Counted from the stretch's first letter, positions 38,656 through 47,386 are shown. The stretch is DNA of 64,000 nt from Porphyromonadaceae bacterium UBA4262 (GCA_002396085.1 DGWI01000018.1:49087-113086); one strand, 5' to 3'. Made by a program: numbers and translations. The notes: generated by a model not told the origin, from the letters alone.

Positions 38656-40005
38656 TCACTTGTGACCATAGTCGGGGTCAATCTTACGGTCGGCAAAGTA
38701 GGTCACCAGCAGGGTAGCCGCACAGCAGACAATCACCATCCAGAAGAAGTTGGCGTAGCCCAGAGCCTCCTGAATGTAGCCGGCAAACATGCCCGGAATC
38801 ATCATGCTCAATGCCATGAATGCTGTGCAGATGGCATAGTGCGAGGTCTTGAACTCGCCCTCCGAGAAATAAATCATATACAGCATATAGGCCGTGAAAC
38901 CGAAGCCATAACCAAACTGCTCGATGGCGATAGCCACACTGATTGACACCAGATTGGTGGGCAGCAACTCGGCCAAATAGCAGAAGGTGAGGCACGGCAG
39001 TGTCATGCAGGCAGCCATCACCCAGAGCGACTTTTTCAAGCCCACCTTAGAGGCATAAATTCCACCCAAGATGCCACCAATGGTGAGGAACAACACACCG
39101 ATGGTTCCGTAGGCCAGACCGACATTCTCGGTCGACAGCCCCAGACCGCCCACCTCACGGCTTGCCACCAGGAATGGGGTACACATCTTGATGAGGAACG
39201 CCTCGGGCAGACGATAGAGCAGCATGAACAGGATGGCAAGCCACAGACCGGGCTTCTTGAAGAAGGTGGCAAATGACTGACCGAACTCGCGCATGATCTG
39301 TCCGGCGCTGGTTGCGCCTTGTTGGTCGGAAATGTGCGACTTGTCGGCTGCGGGTTTGGGTATTGCGAACGTGTGATAGAGCGTGACAAGACAGAAGATG
39401 ACTGCGGACACACCCATCGTGATCTGCCACGAGAGCGGAATGTTGTTATACTTAGTCTCGATGGCACCCGCAATGTAGACCAACACGCCCTGACCGAAAA
39501 TTGACGACAGGCGATAGAAAGTCGAGCGAATACCCACAAAAGCCGCTTGATTCTTCTGCGTCAATGCCAACATATAGAAGCCGTCGGCTGCTATGTCGTG
39601 CGTGGCACTGGCAAAGGCTGTGATGACAAACAGCATCAAGGTGATGTAGAACATGCTGATGGGAGTCTGTCCGCTGGCAATGACATCGGGCGAGGGTTTA
39701 GGCATGGCTAGCGTGAGCAACACAAATGCCACCGACATTATGATCTGCATGGCGATAACCCACCAACGCTTGGTCTTGATGATGTCGACAAACGGGCTCC
39801 AGAAAGGCTTGATGGTCCACGGCAGATAGAGCAAACTGGTGAACAGAGCCATCTGACCGTTAGGCACACCCATCTTGGCAAGCATCAACACCGATATGTT
39901 GTTGACGATAAAGTAGGGAATACCCTCGGCAAAATAAAGTGTCGGTATCCACAACCAGGGATTGCGTGTTGTGGTCGCTGCTGCGACGGTCTTTTTATCT
40001 TCCAT
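38656..40005 (-). CDS. AmpG/MurT-like MFS importer
   Basis: 449 aa from MEDKKTVAAA at 40005 (the frame is open to 40074). Twelve predicted helices. LWIPTLYFAEGIPYFIVNNI and SLLYLPWTIKPFWSPFVDII are typical of the AmpG branch of MFS. In Tannerella forsythia a homologue in the murTKQ operon takes up MurNAc, while AmpG of enterics takes anhydro-muropeptides. Which of these moves here cannot be told from sequence. Confidence 0.85.
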   Translation of the reverse strand: MEDKKTVAAATTTRNPWLWIPTLYFAEGIPYFIVNNISVLMLAKMGVPNGQMALFTSLLYLPWTIKPFWSPFVDIIKTKRWWVIAMQIIMSVAFVLLTLAMPKPSPDVIASGQTPISMFYITLMLFVITAFASATHDIAADGFYMLALTQKNQAAFVGIRSTFYRLSSIFGQGVLVYIAGAIETKYNNIPLSWQITMGVSAVIFCLVTLYHTFAIPKPAADKSHISDQQGATSAGQIMREFGQSFATFFKKPGLWLAILFMLLYRLPEAFLIKMCTPFLVASREVGGLGLSTENVGLAYGTIGVLFLTIGGILGGIYASKVGLKKSLWVMAACMTLPCLTFCYLAELLPTNLVSISVAIAIEQFGYGFGFTAYMLYMIYFSEGEFKTSHYAICTAFMALSMMIPGMFAGYIQEALGYANFFWMVIVCCAATLLVTYFADRKIDPDYGHK

Positions 40006-40012
40006 AATGCTA

Positions 40013-41359
40013 TTAATATTGTTTCTCGATTTGTGCCCCGACGAAGTAGTGGAGCAAGATTTTCTTGTAGTCATAGCCTTGTGCTCCCATCACGGCAGCA
40101 CCAATCTGGCACAACCCCACACCATGCCCCCAACCGGCTCCGCGAATCACAAACTTGGCGGGATAGCCGTCGGCATCGATGTCGTGACGCTCAACCACAA
40201 AGGCCGAACTATAGAGCGCGGTCTCGCTCAGAGCATAGCGGATGGCAAGTTCCTTGCCGATGATCTGAGTGCGCTTCTCACCCACGATCTTCATCTTGTA
40301 GAGCCTGCCACTAGTGCCACGAGCCACAGGCTGCAGGTCGCGAATGCGACCATAGTCCACACCAGTGCGTCGGGCAATCAGGTCGGCCAATTGGTCCTGG
40401 CTATATTCGACCGACCAGCGATAGAAGTCGGTGGTCTCCTGATCGTAGTCGTTGAGCACCTGGCTCAATACCTCAGGGTCATGGGTGTTGCAGAAGGCTG
40501 CTGGACTGGTGAGAATCCACTCCTCGGCAGCATCCTCACGCGTCAAGTCGGGGAAATCTTGCTCGTCCTCGCCGTCACGCCGTGCCTCCAAATAGTCGTG
40601 ATGGTGATCCTGCCAGCAATTCTCAAACTCCTCGAGCACTCCACCGCACGACTTGCTGAAGCGGGCATCACACAACTGGCCACCATGCATCAGCACCTCG
40701 CCCCAAGTCTCGCCGATAGCCTGTTCGACGGTGGGAGTAGATGCGCGTGTGATGCCCTGATAACGCTGACAGTGGTCATCGGCGCATACATCGTAGTTGA
40801 CATGGTCATCGCGGTCCCACCACTTAATGACTTCGTCGGCATCACTGTCGCCCAGCGAGGGTTGCAAGTCGCTCATCACCGAGTCGGCTGTAGCCGCCTC
40901 GGCAGGTTTTTGCCGGATTTGCGCCAATAGCCAACTGCGCGAGATGACAGCATGTGCCTTGAGCAACTCGAGCGATGCCTTGGCACTCATCTCACTGCTG
41001 ATGACACTCGTCAGGTAGTCCTCGACGGGCACGATGTTGATGGCCGTCACATTGCCATTCTCGATGATAAACTTGACGGCGCCCCTAAATGTCTGATCCT
41101 CCTTGCGACGCCAGTGAAAACTCACGCCGATGGTCACATCGTGCAGGGTGAATGAGCAGTCATCCTGATGGCACGGCTCGAAAATCAATTCATCATAGGC
41201 CTGGTCGTGATAGATCAGTCGGCCGTCACGGGCGGTCACTGATTGCTCACCAGTGACACTGCATTGCATGGAAATATATTCGCCATGGAGTGTGAACCGA
41301 ACTTCACGGTCGCTCATGATACCCACACTCACAGTGGGTTGCTTCTTCTCTTTGTTCAT
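40013..41359 (-). CDS. SpoIID/LytB-domain protein without signal peptide
   Basis: 448 aa. The SpoIID core is at residues 105-145: VPVEDYLTSVISSEMSAKAS, with the likely catalytic Glu123, then LELLKAHAVISRSWLL. A C-terminal portion has FVIRGAGWGHGVGLCQIGA, the other SpoIID hallmark. A charged insert (residues 150-300) includes HVNYDVCADDHCQRYQG. SpoIID is a lytic transglycosylase on denuded glycan. The N-terminus MNKEKKQPTVSV has no signal or anchor, so it looks cytosolic unless exported otherwise. The stop is 7 bp before the importer start. Confidence 0.85.
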   Translation of the reverse strand: MNKEKKQPTVSVGIMSDREVRFTLHGEYISMQCSVTGEQSVTARDGRLIYHDQAYDELIFEPCHQDDCSFTLHDVTIGVSFHWRRKEDQTFRGAVKFIIENGNVTAINIVPVEDYLTSVISSEMSAKASLELLKAHAVISRSWLLAQIRQKPAEAATADSVMSDLQPSLGDSDADEVIKWWDRDDHVNYDVCADDHCQRYQGITRASTPTVEQAIGETWGEVLMHGGQLCDARFSKSCGGVLEEFENCWQDHHHDYLEARRDGEDEQDFPDLTREDAAEEWILTSPAAFCNTHDPEVLSQVLNDYDQETTDFYRWSVEYSQDQLADLIARRTGVDYGRIRDLQPVARGTSGRLYKMKIVGEKRTQIIGKELAIRYALSETALYSSAFVVERHDIDADGYPAKFVIRGAGWGHGVGLCQIGAAVMGAQGYDYKKILLHYFVGAQIEKQY

Positions 41360-41380
41360 TTGATTTGTAGTTACTTCGCT

Positions 41381-42337
41381 TCAAGTTTGGTGGAAAAAGT
41401 CAATGATGCGCACAATGGTTGCATTGTCGGCACAGACCTCGTCATAGAGTGACTGAATTTGCTCGGCAGTGAGCGTGTCATAGTCACGCTTACTGGCAAC
41501 AGTCCACACGCCACCCATGTCGACCGAGGCCGGACTGAGCAACAACTGCCCCTCACCCTGCCCATAGCAGTCGGGACGATGTTTGGCACGCGGAAACACC
41601 ACAACATTATAGTAATCGCCATCAGACCAACACAACACATTCTGCATCGGTTCGTCGGTACTGCCCGTTGCAAGCATCATCGCCATCTGCAATCGCGCCA
41701 TGTAGAAACTGGCCAACGGCTTGCTCTCGCAACGGATGAAAAACAACGGACGGTCCAACTTCTGCGTGAAACCGATGAACCCATCACTGGCTGCCTCGAT
41801 GTGTTCGTCTTCGGGCCAGAGCGTGGGATCAAGAACATCATCACACAGGGGCATAAAGCCCTTGCAACCTGCCTGAAAGTGCATGTGATCAGGAGCCGAG
41901 GCTCCGCAACGAGGACCATTGTAGAACAATACCCAATCGGGCAATTCCTCGCTCAGTTGCAACATCTGGTCGATGCGGCGTGGCAGCAACCGCTGCGGCT
42001 CATGAGTGAGCGATGCAATGGTCAAGTGGGCAGGGAAGATGGGATAAGGGTTGACCTGAATCTTGTAGGCTCCACCCCACTCCACCGCCTCTTGCTCGGC
42101 TGGCTGATGCTCGCGACACAAAAAACACTGACGTGCCGCCAACGAGGCAGCATCGACCCGGGCGGCACTCGAACGACGCCGCTCGGGGTTGTGCTGCAAG
42201 ATTACCTCGCTATGAGCCAGCGACACGCTGCGCATGGCCAGGTGCTCGAGCGCGGCATAGTTGTCGCGCACCAGCGTCCAGTCACGCAGCTGGCGCTCAA
42301 TCAATGCATCTATTTGCTCACACAGTTTCATCATCAT
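41381..42337 (-). CDS. DUF4922 HIT/GalT-like protein
   Basis: About 318 aa starting at MMMKLCEQ (42337, or 42334/42331). The open frame reaches 42382, but that part is read from the CTAGA repeat. APDHMHFQAG (HMHFQ at 151-155) is a histidine-triad motif like that of galactose-1-phosphate uridylyltransferases, and CFLC at 71-74 may bind metal. The family is called DUF4922; the nucleotide substrate is unknown. It lies between GT2 and SpoIID in the salvage operon. Confidence 0.75.
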   Translation of the reverse strand: MMMKLCEQIDALIERQLRDWTLVRDNYAALEHLAMRSVSLAHSEVILQHNPERRRSSAARVDAASLAARQCFLCREHQPAEQEAVEWGGAYKIQVNPYPIFPAHLTIASLTHEPQRLLPRRIDQMLQLSEELPDWVLFYNGPRCGASAPDHMHFQAGCKGFMPLCDDVLDPTLWPEDEHIEAASDGFIGFTQKLDRPLFFIRCESKPLASFYMARLQMAMMLATGSTDEPMQNVLCWSDGDYYNVVVFPRAKHRPDCYGQGEGQLLLSPASVDMGGVWTVASKRDYDTLTAEQIQSLYDEVCADNATIVRIIDFFHQT

Positions 42338-42347
42338 CCCCGTTATT

Positions 42348-42388
42348 CTAGAATCTCTAGAGGCTCTAGATTTTCTAGACACTCAAGA
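42348..42388. repeat. 9-bp CTAGA array, junction C (four to five units)
   Basis: CTAGA/CTAGA-like cores at 42348, 42357, 42366 and 42375, and CAAGA at 42384, all 9 bases apart, between the GT2 and DUF4922 genes. Confidence 0.85.
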
Positions 42389-42397
42389 GATTGTAGA

Positions 42398-43873
42398 CTA
42401 GTTTTTTGCATTCATCTTGATGCGGGCCTGCAACTCCCAGGTGCGGATGCGATCCTTGTAGAGGTTGTTGCGGTTCATCTTCTCGACATCGAGGCTGGCA
42501 TCACTGTTGTCATCCCAACGGCGACACAGATAGACAGGCTCGTAGACACGGCCAATCTGATAGGTGCGCGAGATATTCAAACCCAGCGCATAGTCCTCGC
42601 CGTAACTGGTGTTCGGCAGATTGACATCGCGCAGCACAGGGGTGTAGAAAGCGCGTGGTGCGCCCAAGCCGTTGATGCGCAAGGCATTGTTGCGACCATT
42701 CTCGGAAGTCCACTCCTTGTGGTCGATCACGCCCGGCGGGATGGGGTTGCAGTTAATGTCGGTCATCAGATAGGTGCCCACGACCATCGCCACATTCTGC
42801 TCATAGAAGGCATTGACCATCGTCTGCAATGTGTTCTCGTCCTTGTACATGTCATCACTGTCGAGTTGAACAATGAACTTGCCAGCCTTCTCGTGGTGAG
42901 CAGCCAAGTTCCAATAACCACCAATGCCCATATCATAGTAGTCGGCAATGATGTGAATCAGGCGCGGGTCGTCATACGCTGCAATCGCCTCACGGGTGCC
43001 GTCGGTCGAGAAGTTGTCCACCACCATCAGGTTGAACTTGAAGTTGGTCTTCTGGCGCAGCACGCTGTCGATGGCATCGCGGATGGTGCGGATGCGGTTG
43101 CGGACAGGAATCATCACAGTTGCCTCGACCTCAAATTCACCCTGGTTGAACTCGATGTGCTTGAAGTTGGGCTTGCCATCTACCTCGGGAGCCAGATAGC
43201 CTCCGATTTCCTTGAGGTGCTCGGTGCATGCGGCTTCCATCTCAATTTGACGACCACGGTTGCGCGGGTCGACGTAGTCAAAGATTTTCTCGCCGCTCTT
43301 GCGGGTGTCGAGTTCGACATCACTGTAGAGGAACTCGTTGATGTGACAAATGTCGGCAAACTGCGACAACTTCAGGCGCAGGTCGTACAGGCCTGCAAAC
43401 TCATAGTCGGCCTTCATGGCCTCGGTAGCCTTCTTCAAGCAGCAGCCGCAGAATATCAGCACCGAGCCAAAGTCAAAGTCATCGCGCAGCGAGCCAAACT
43501 GATAGTCAATGACAGGAGCCTTGACGGCACCCTTGTCGGTCACGTTGTAGTGGTCGGCATAGAGCATGCCAGCACCGCTATCATCGGCCAGTTTGACAAA
43601 GCGCTTGACAGCAAAGGGAGCAAACTTGAGGGTGTTGTACTTGGTGTAGAGCATGGCATAGTCGCTCTGCACATGGCCAGCGATAGTGCGCATAGTCTCG
43701 CTGCTGGTCAAGTTCTTGACCTTGAGCACATGGCAACCCTCAACAGTAGCCTCGGCATTGTCGCCAGCCAGCAGATAGATGTTAGCCACCAGGCCCTCGG
43801 CCTTCAGGTTCGCGATGGTCTGTCCAGCCTGCTCGGCGTTGACAAACGGGATAAAGCAATCAATTCTTTTCAT
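42398..43873 (-). CDS. Two-part family 2 glycosyltransferase
   Basis: 491 aa. The N-terminal half (1-240) has IPFVNAEQAGQTIANLKAEG and SDYAMLYTKYNTL, resembling a degenerate GT-A fold. The C-terminal half begins VEATVMIPVRNRIRTIRDAI (about 248) and has VVDNFSTDGT, the DxD-like QLDSDDMY (about 336) and GEDYALGLNI, so it is a full GT2 domain. No membrane helix. Acceptor and donor sugars are unknown. It pairs with the DUF4922 gene across a CTAGA repeat spacer. Confidence 0.85.
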   Translation of the reverse strand: MKRIDCFIPFVNAEQAGQTIANLKAEGLVANIYLLAGDNAEATVEGCHVLKVKNLTSSETMRTIAGHVQSDYAMLYTKYNTLKFAPFAVKRFVKLADDSGAGMLYADHYNVTDKGAVKAPVIDYQFGSLRDDFDFGSVLIFCGCCLKKATEAMKADYEFAGLYDLRLKLSQFADICHINEFLYSDVELDTRKSGEKIFDYVDPRNRGRQIEMEAACTEHLKEIGGYLAPEVDGKPNFKHIEFNQGEFEVEATVMIPVRNRIRTIRDAIDSVLRQKTNFKFNLMVVDNFSTDGTREAIAAYDDPRLIHIIADYYDMGIGGYWNLAAHHEKAGKFIVQLDSDDMYKDENTLQTMVNAFYEQNVAMVVGTYLMTDINCNPIPPGVIDHKEWTSENGRNNALRINGLGAPRAFYTPVLRDVNLPNTSYGEDYALGLNISRTYQIGRVYEPVYLCRRWDDNSDASLDVEKMNRNNLYKDRIRTWELQARIKMNAKN

Positions 43874-43906
43874 TATGTTTTATTTTTTTGTTATTTTCTA
43901 TATGCC

Positions 43907-43938
43907 CTAGATGTACTAGAAACTCTAGACTATCTAGA
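43907..43938. repeat. 9-bp CTAGA array, junction D (four units)
   Basis: CTAGA or CTAG cores at 43907, 43916, 43925 and 43934, 9 bases apart, between the amidase-like gene and GT2. The array touches the stop codon of the upstream gene. Confidence 0.85.
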
Positions 43939-46900
43939 CTATTTGTTGAAGTAGTTGAGGATGGACTGCATCAAGTGGTTGCGCTGAGCCTTGTCGGTCA
44001 TCACCTCCAGGGGGAAGCCCATCACCACTGTGCGATAGCCATAACGGTCACTGACGATGCCGGCGGGGATGTTGTTCTCGCTATATCGCATGAAGGTGTA
44101 GCCACTGTCGTCGCTGGCCTTGATGGCATCGGGCGACTCGACGGCATAGAGTTTGTCGTTCAACTGGTTGCAAAACTTGTATTTGTCACCATCGGTCATC
44201 AGGTTGCCAGGTGTGGGCACAGTATAGACCTCACCGAGCAGTGTTGCCGAACGGTCGACCCACTGGAAGCCCAGCACATTCTTGGCAAAGGCTACCTCGG
44301 CCTGGTTGACACTGTCCTTGTCCCAGATGTCGGTACCCACATAGGCACCACTGACCAGCACATTGCCACCACGCTGGGTGAACGAGCGCACGGCATCCAT
44401 CAGTTGAGGCGTGAACGCCTTGAAGCGTGAGGGCTTGACACCACGGCCAGTGGGAATCTCCTTCTGCTTGCCCAGAATGAGGTCCAGTGTCTTGTAGGCA
44501 TTGAGGCTGTTGGGGTTGCTCTCGACAGCCTTCACACTGCTCGAGACGAACGAGTAGCCAGCCTGCATGATGGCCTCGCCGTGAACTGCAGGATAGTCAA
44601 AGGTGTTGCCGGCGATGACCTCGGTCTCGTGGTTGCTGCGGCAGGCACCGAAGCCTGGCGCATCGTCATCACGCCAGTCGAGATGACGGCGGAACTCGTG
44701 CTGAGAGCCCAGGTAGTTGATCTGTTGCATGTAGGGCACGCCATGATCCTTCTCGTCGTAGAATCCGGCAATCTTGTCGCCATCGAACCAGTCGGGGCCA
44801 CTCACGCGCGTGAAGCCGTTGACCACCATGACGGTGCCCTTGCTGTTTGGGGCAATGCCCAGCGACAGTGTCTCGCTCGGGAAACTGCGGCCACCATCGT
44901 TCATGGCTATAATCTTGTAGGAGTGAATCTTGTTGTCGTTGACGCGGGCCAGATACTGCGGATCGGGGGTGACGGCAACCTCCTTGAAGCCACCATCGCG
45001 ACCCACCTGCTCAAGCACCACATACTGCTTGGGGTCGGCATTGGTCGAGAGATCATCTTTGGTGGGTTGCCAAGTGAGCAGGAAAGTGCCGGGCGACGAA
45101 GCCTCACTAATCTCAAACGAGTTGATGGGCAACGGCTGCACCACATAGTCGCGGTGGTCACGCTTGGCAATGAACTTGAGGATGCCCTTGTAGATAGCAC
45201 GGCTCACATCGAAGCGGAACATCGGGTCCAGACCATACTTCATGTCGGCAAAGTTCTGGTGCGAGAGCAACTCCATGAGCAGGGCAGGCACCTCGGGCAC
45301 ACGTGCCTCGTAGTATGACTTGTCCCACATGCCACGGCGTGTCCAGTTGGGTTCCCACTTGGCGCGGATGTCGCCCACGACCTCGGTCGAGACGATGTCG
45401 GCAAACTGTCGCGAGAGTTCGCGCGGTGTGCCGTTCTCGTATTTGCCGAAGCGCTTGCCGTCCTTAGTGGTGCAATAGATGAGCAGGGTGCCGATGATAT
45501 CGTCATTCTGTGTCGTGCCGGCATCGGTGTGCAGGCAGAACGACACATCCACGGGGATGTTCAGGCCTGGCTTCTTGGGCAACACGCTGCTGCCACCAGC
45601 CAGATAGTTGACCCACTCGCCACGGCTGCGGTAGTCATCGACATAGTCGTTGATGCCGTCGCTGGTCGAGTAGACCTGATGGGGGAAACCAGCCCACTGC
45701 AGGTAGTAGCGTGAACCGATGTGGAACCAGGGATGATCGCCACTGCCCACATACTTATAGTCCACGTTCTCTTTACCCAAATATTTCTCGTCCTTGTTCT
45801 TGGCTGCGATGGCCTTGTTCTCCTCGGTGGGTAGAGCCACACGGCGCACGATGTTGCCCTTGCCACCACCCACGCGGATGGCATCGGCAGTGACAACGCC
45901 GTCCTTGTTGTCGCTATAGTTCGACAGGACGACCACGTCCTTGTTCATGCCCTTGGCCAACTGGAACGACCCCAGGTAGACCCAAACACCACCGCCCATG
46001 GTCTGGTCGACCTTAAAGGTGCGAGTGCCATCGAGCGAGTTGACCACATATTGCGCATCCTTCACGCTTGTGGGCAGCGTCTTGTAACTGATATAGAGGG
46101 CGTATGTGCCAGCCTCGGGCATGTCGACACTCCACGAGGCGGTCGACACTTTCTTCTTGTCCTTGATGGCCTTGACCTGACGGAAAGTGCCTTCCTCAAA
46201 CGGGTTCTCAAAGTCCTTGTAGGTAGCGCGGGCAAACGAGAAACCAACGCCCTGGCCAGCCTCCCACTTCTGCTTGCCGTTACGCTCGGTGTAGCCTGTC
46301 TGAGCCTGGCCACCGTCGTTGTCGACCACCGCGCCGAAGTTGTGCGTATCGCGCTCGCGTGCGTCCCACACGTATGCCCCAGCATTCTCGAGCATGGGCA
46401 TGATGAACGGAATCATGTAGCTGTGCGTGTACATATCCTCGACCGTCTGGAACATGCGGGCGCGCTGCCACTCCCAGCGGTTGAGGTAGGGCTCGAAGTA
46501 CCAGCCATGGCTGGGCCACACAGCAACGATGTTGCCGTCCAGAGCCTTCTTGTAGTGGCGGTGCTGGTCAACCTCGGTGATAAAAGGCGTGTGACTGCGC
46601 TTGTAATCGGTGTCGAAGTCGGCGAAGTAGTTGTCTATGTCGTTGCCGGCGATGGTCAGGCGAACGTCTTGATCGGTGCCCAGGGCGCGCTTGATGTCCT
46701 CCTTCAGCTGCTCAATCGAGGCCTTGGTGAACGGCACATCGGCAAAATTCTCGCTCAGGTCCACCACCACTTCATCACCTTCATCAACCACGGCGTTGGC
46801 CTTGAGTTGTCCTATACCCATATTGGCGGGCAGGAATGCCCGCACCACCTGCTGCACACTGTTCACATGCGCCTCGTCGACAATCTCCTGTGCCTGCAGC

Positions 46901-46974
46901 ACGCCACACCCCATTGCGGCGGCCAGTGCCAGTGCCATCATCCGACGAGTTGTTTTAGTCCTATCCATTGTCAT
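43939..46974 (-). CDS. Amidase-like secreted protein ('xanthan lyase' type) with golvesin-like domain
   Basis: 1011 aa, signal peptide to about residue 29 (LQAQE). The amidase_3-like parts are VAVWPSHGWYFEPYLNRWEW (His, Glu), VDVSFCLHTDAG (His) and EVPALLMELLSHQN (Glu). These resemble the Zn ligands and catalytic Glu of N-acetylmuramoyl-L-alanine amidases. A golvesin-type beta domain (ASWSVDMPEAGTYALYISYK) is inserted between the first and second motifs. A fibronectin-III-like segment (FLLTWQPTKDD) and a C-terminal GATase-like domain follow. No T9SS sorting domain. First gene of the salvage operon, so periplasmic peptidoglycan cleavage is a good guess. Confidence 0.75.
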   Translation of the reverse strand: MTMDRTKTTRRMMALALAAAMGCGVLQAQEIVDEAHVNSVQQVVRAFLPANMGIGQLKANAVVDEGDEVVVDLSENFADVPFTKASIEQLKEDIKRALGTDQDVRLTIAGNDIDNYFADFDTDYKRSHTPFITEVDQHRHYKKALDGNIVAVWPSHGWYFEPYLNRWEWQRARMFQTVEDMYTHSYMIPFIMPMLENAGAYVWDARERDTHNFGAVVDNDGGQAQTGYTERNGKQKWEAGQGVGFSFARATYKDFENPFEEGTFRQVKAIKDKKKVSTASWSVDMPEAGTYALYISYKTLPTSVKDAQYVVNSLDGTRTFKVDQTMGGGVWVYLGSFQLAKGMNKDVVVLSNYSDNKDGVVTADAIRVGGGKGNIVRRVALPTEENKAIAAKNKDEKYLGKENVDYKYVGSGDHPWFHIGSRYYLQWAGFPHQVYSTSDGINDYVDDYRSRGEWVNYLAGGSSVLPKKPGLNIPVDVSFCLHTDAGTTQNDDIIGTLLIYCTTKDGKRFGKYENGTPRELSRQFADIVSTEVVGDIRAKWEPNWTRRGMWDKSYYEARVPEVPALLMELLSHQNFADMKYGLDPMFRFDVSRAIYKGILKFIAKRDHRDYVVQPLPINSFEISEASSPGTFLLTWQPTKDDLSTNADPKQYVVLEQVGRDGGFKEVAVTPDPQYLARVNDNKIHSYKIIAMNDGGRSFPSETLSLGIAPNSKGTVMVVNGFTRVSGPDWFDGDKIAGFYDEKDHGVPYMQQINYLGSQHEFRRHLDWRDDDAPGFGACRSNHETEVIAGNTFDYPAVHGEAIMQAGYSFVSSSVKAVESNPNSLNAYKTLDLILGKQKEIPTGRGVKPSRFKAFTPQLMDAVRSFTQRGGNVLVSGAYVGTDIWDKDSVNQAEVAFAKNVLGFQWVDRSATLLGEVYTVPTPGNLMTDGDKYKFCNQLNDKLYAVESPDAIKASDDSGYTFMRYSENNIPAGIVSDRYGYRTVVMGFPLEVMTDKAQRNHLMQSILNYFNK

Positions 46975-47003
46975 ATTCTTTTAAATCTTCTTTTTTCAAT
47001 CTA

Positions 47004-47011
47004 CAAAAATA
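47004..47011 (-). promoter_or_regulatory. Weak -7 candidate for the salvage operon
   Basis: TATTTTTG on the minus strand, 30 bases before the first gene of the 12-gene set; no -33 box at the right spacing. Confidence 0.25.
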
Positions 47012-47156
47012 CAACAATCTCAACGAAACTAAAAAGTAAACACCTTATTTAATCAAAGATTTAAAGGTTATTTAATATTTAACTGCAAATTTTCAGATTT
47101 TTCCATACCTAAAATTAGGCAACCATATTTCTACTGTCCCTGCTAGTAAAAAATGA

Positions 47157-47256
47157 AGGGTCGTCGCGTGCGGCAACCGCTAACAAATATGGCAGTAGCC
47201 TGGTATCGTGATAATAATCGCAATCGGCCTGTGCGGTCGCCGCAAGCGACGACCCT
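47157..47256. repeat. 100-bp element with 24-bp imperfect inverted repeats
   Basis: Arms 47157-47180 and 47233-47256 match at 22 of 24 positions as inverted repeats; outer ends read AGGGTCGTCGC and GCGACGACCCT. The G/C-rich arms stand out in A/T-rich surroundings. It resembles a REP or MITE-like element. No coding potential inside; it lies in the 412-bp gap between the M6 protease and amidase-like genes. Confidence 0.6.
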
Positions 47257-47289
47257 ACATTGTGGCAGAAGGACAACAGGTAAATAGTT

Positions 47290-47345
47290 CCATAAAATTA
47301 TGGTGATGAGCACGTTGGACAGGGGTGGAGCGGCAGCGCCCCACT
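47290..47345. terminator. Hairpins downstream of the M6 protease gene
   Basis: CCATAA-AA-TTATGG (47290-47303) is a perfect short stem, and a G/C-rich GGGG...CCCC stretch lies at about 47322-47343. Both follow the M6 stop on the minus strand and may end the transcript. There is no classical U-tract. Confidence 0.35.
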
Positions 47346-47386
47346 ATGTTTATGATTTGAAGGCAAGATGGACAACCTCGTGCTGC

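Noticed and set aside
38102..38659. A zeta/epsilon toxin-antitoxin pair
   Set aside because: There is no small antitoxin gene on either side; the neighbours are an importer and namZ.
41459..43954. 831-codon plus-strand open frame over the DUF4922 and GT2 genes
   Set aside because: An antisense shadow of two clear genes; it also reads through the CTAGA array.
47101..47386. A hidden small gene or tRNA in the 412-bp gap
   Set aside because: No cloverleaf and no open frame with coding character; the inverted-repeat element and hairpins account for the structure.
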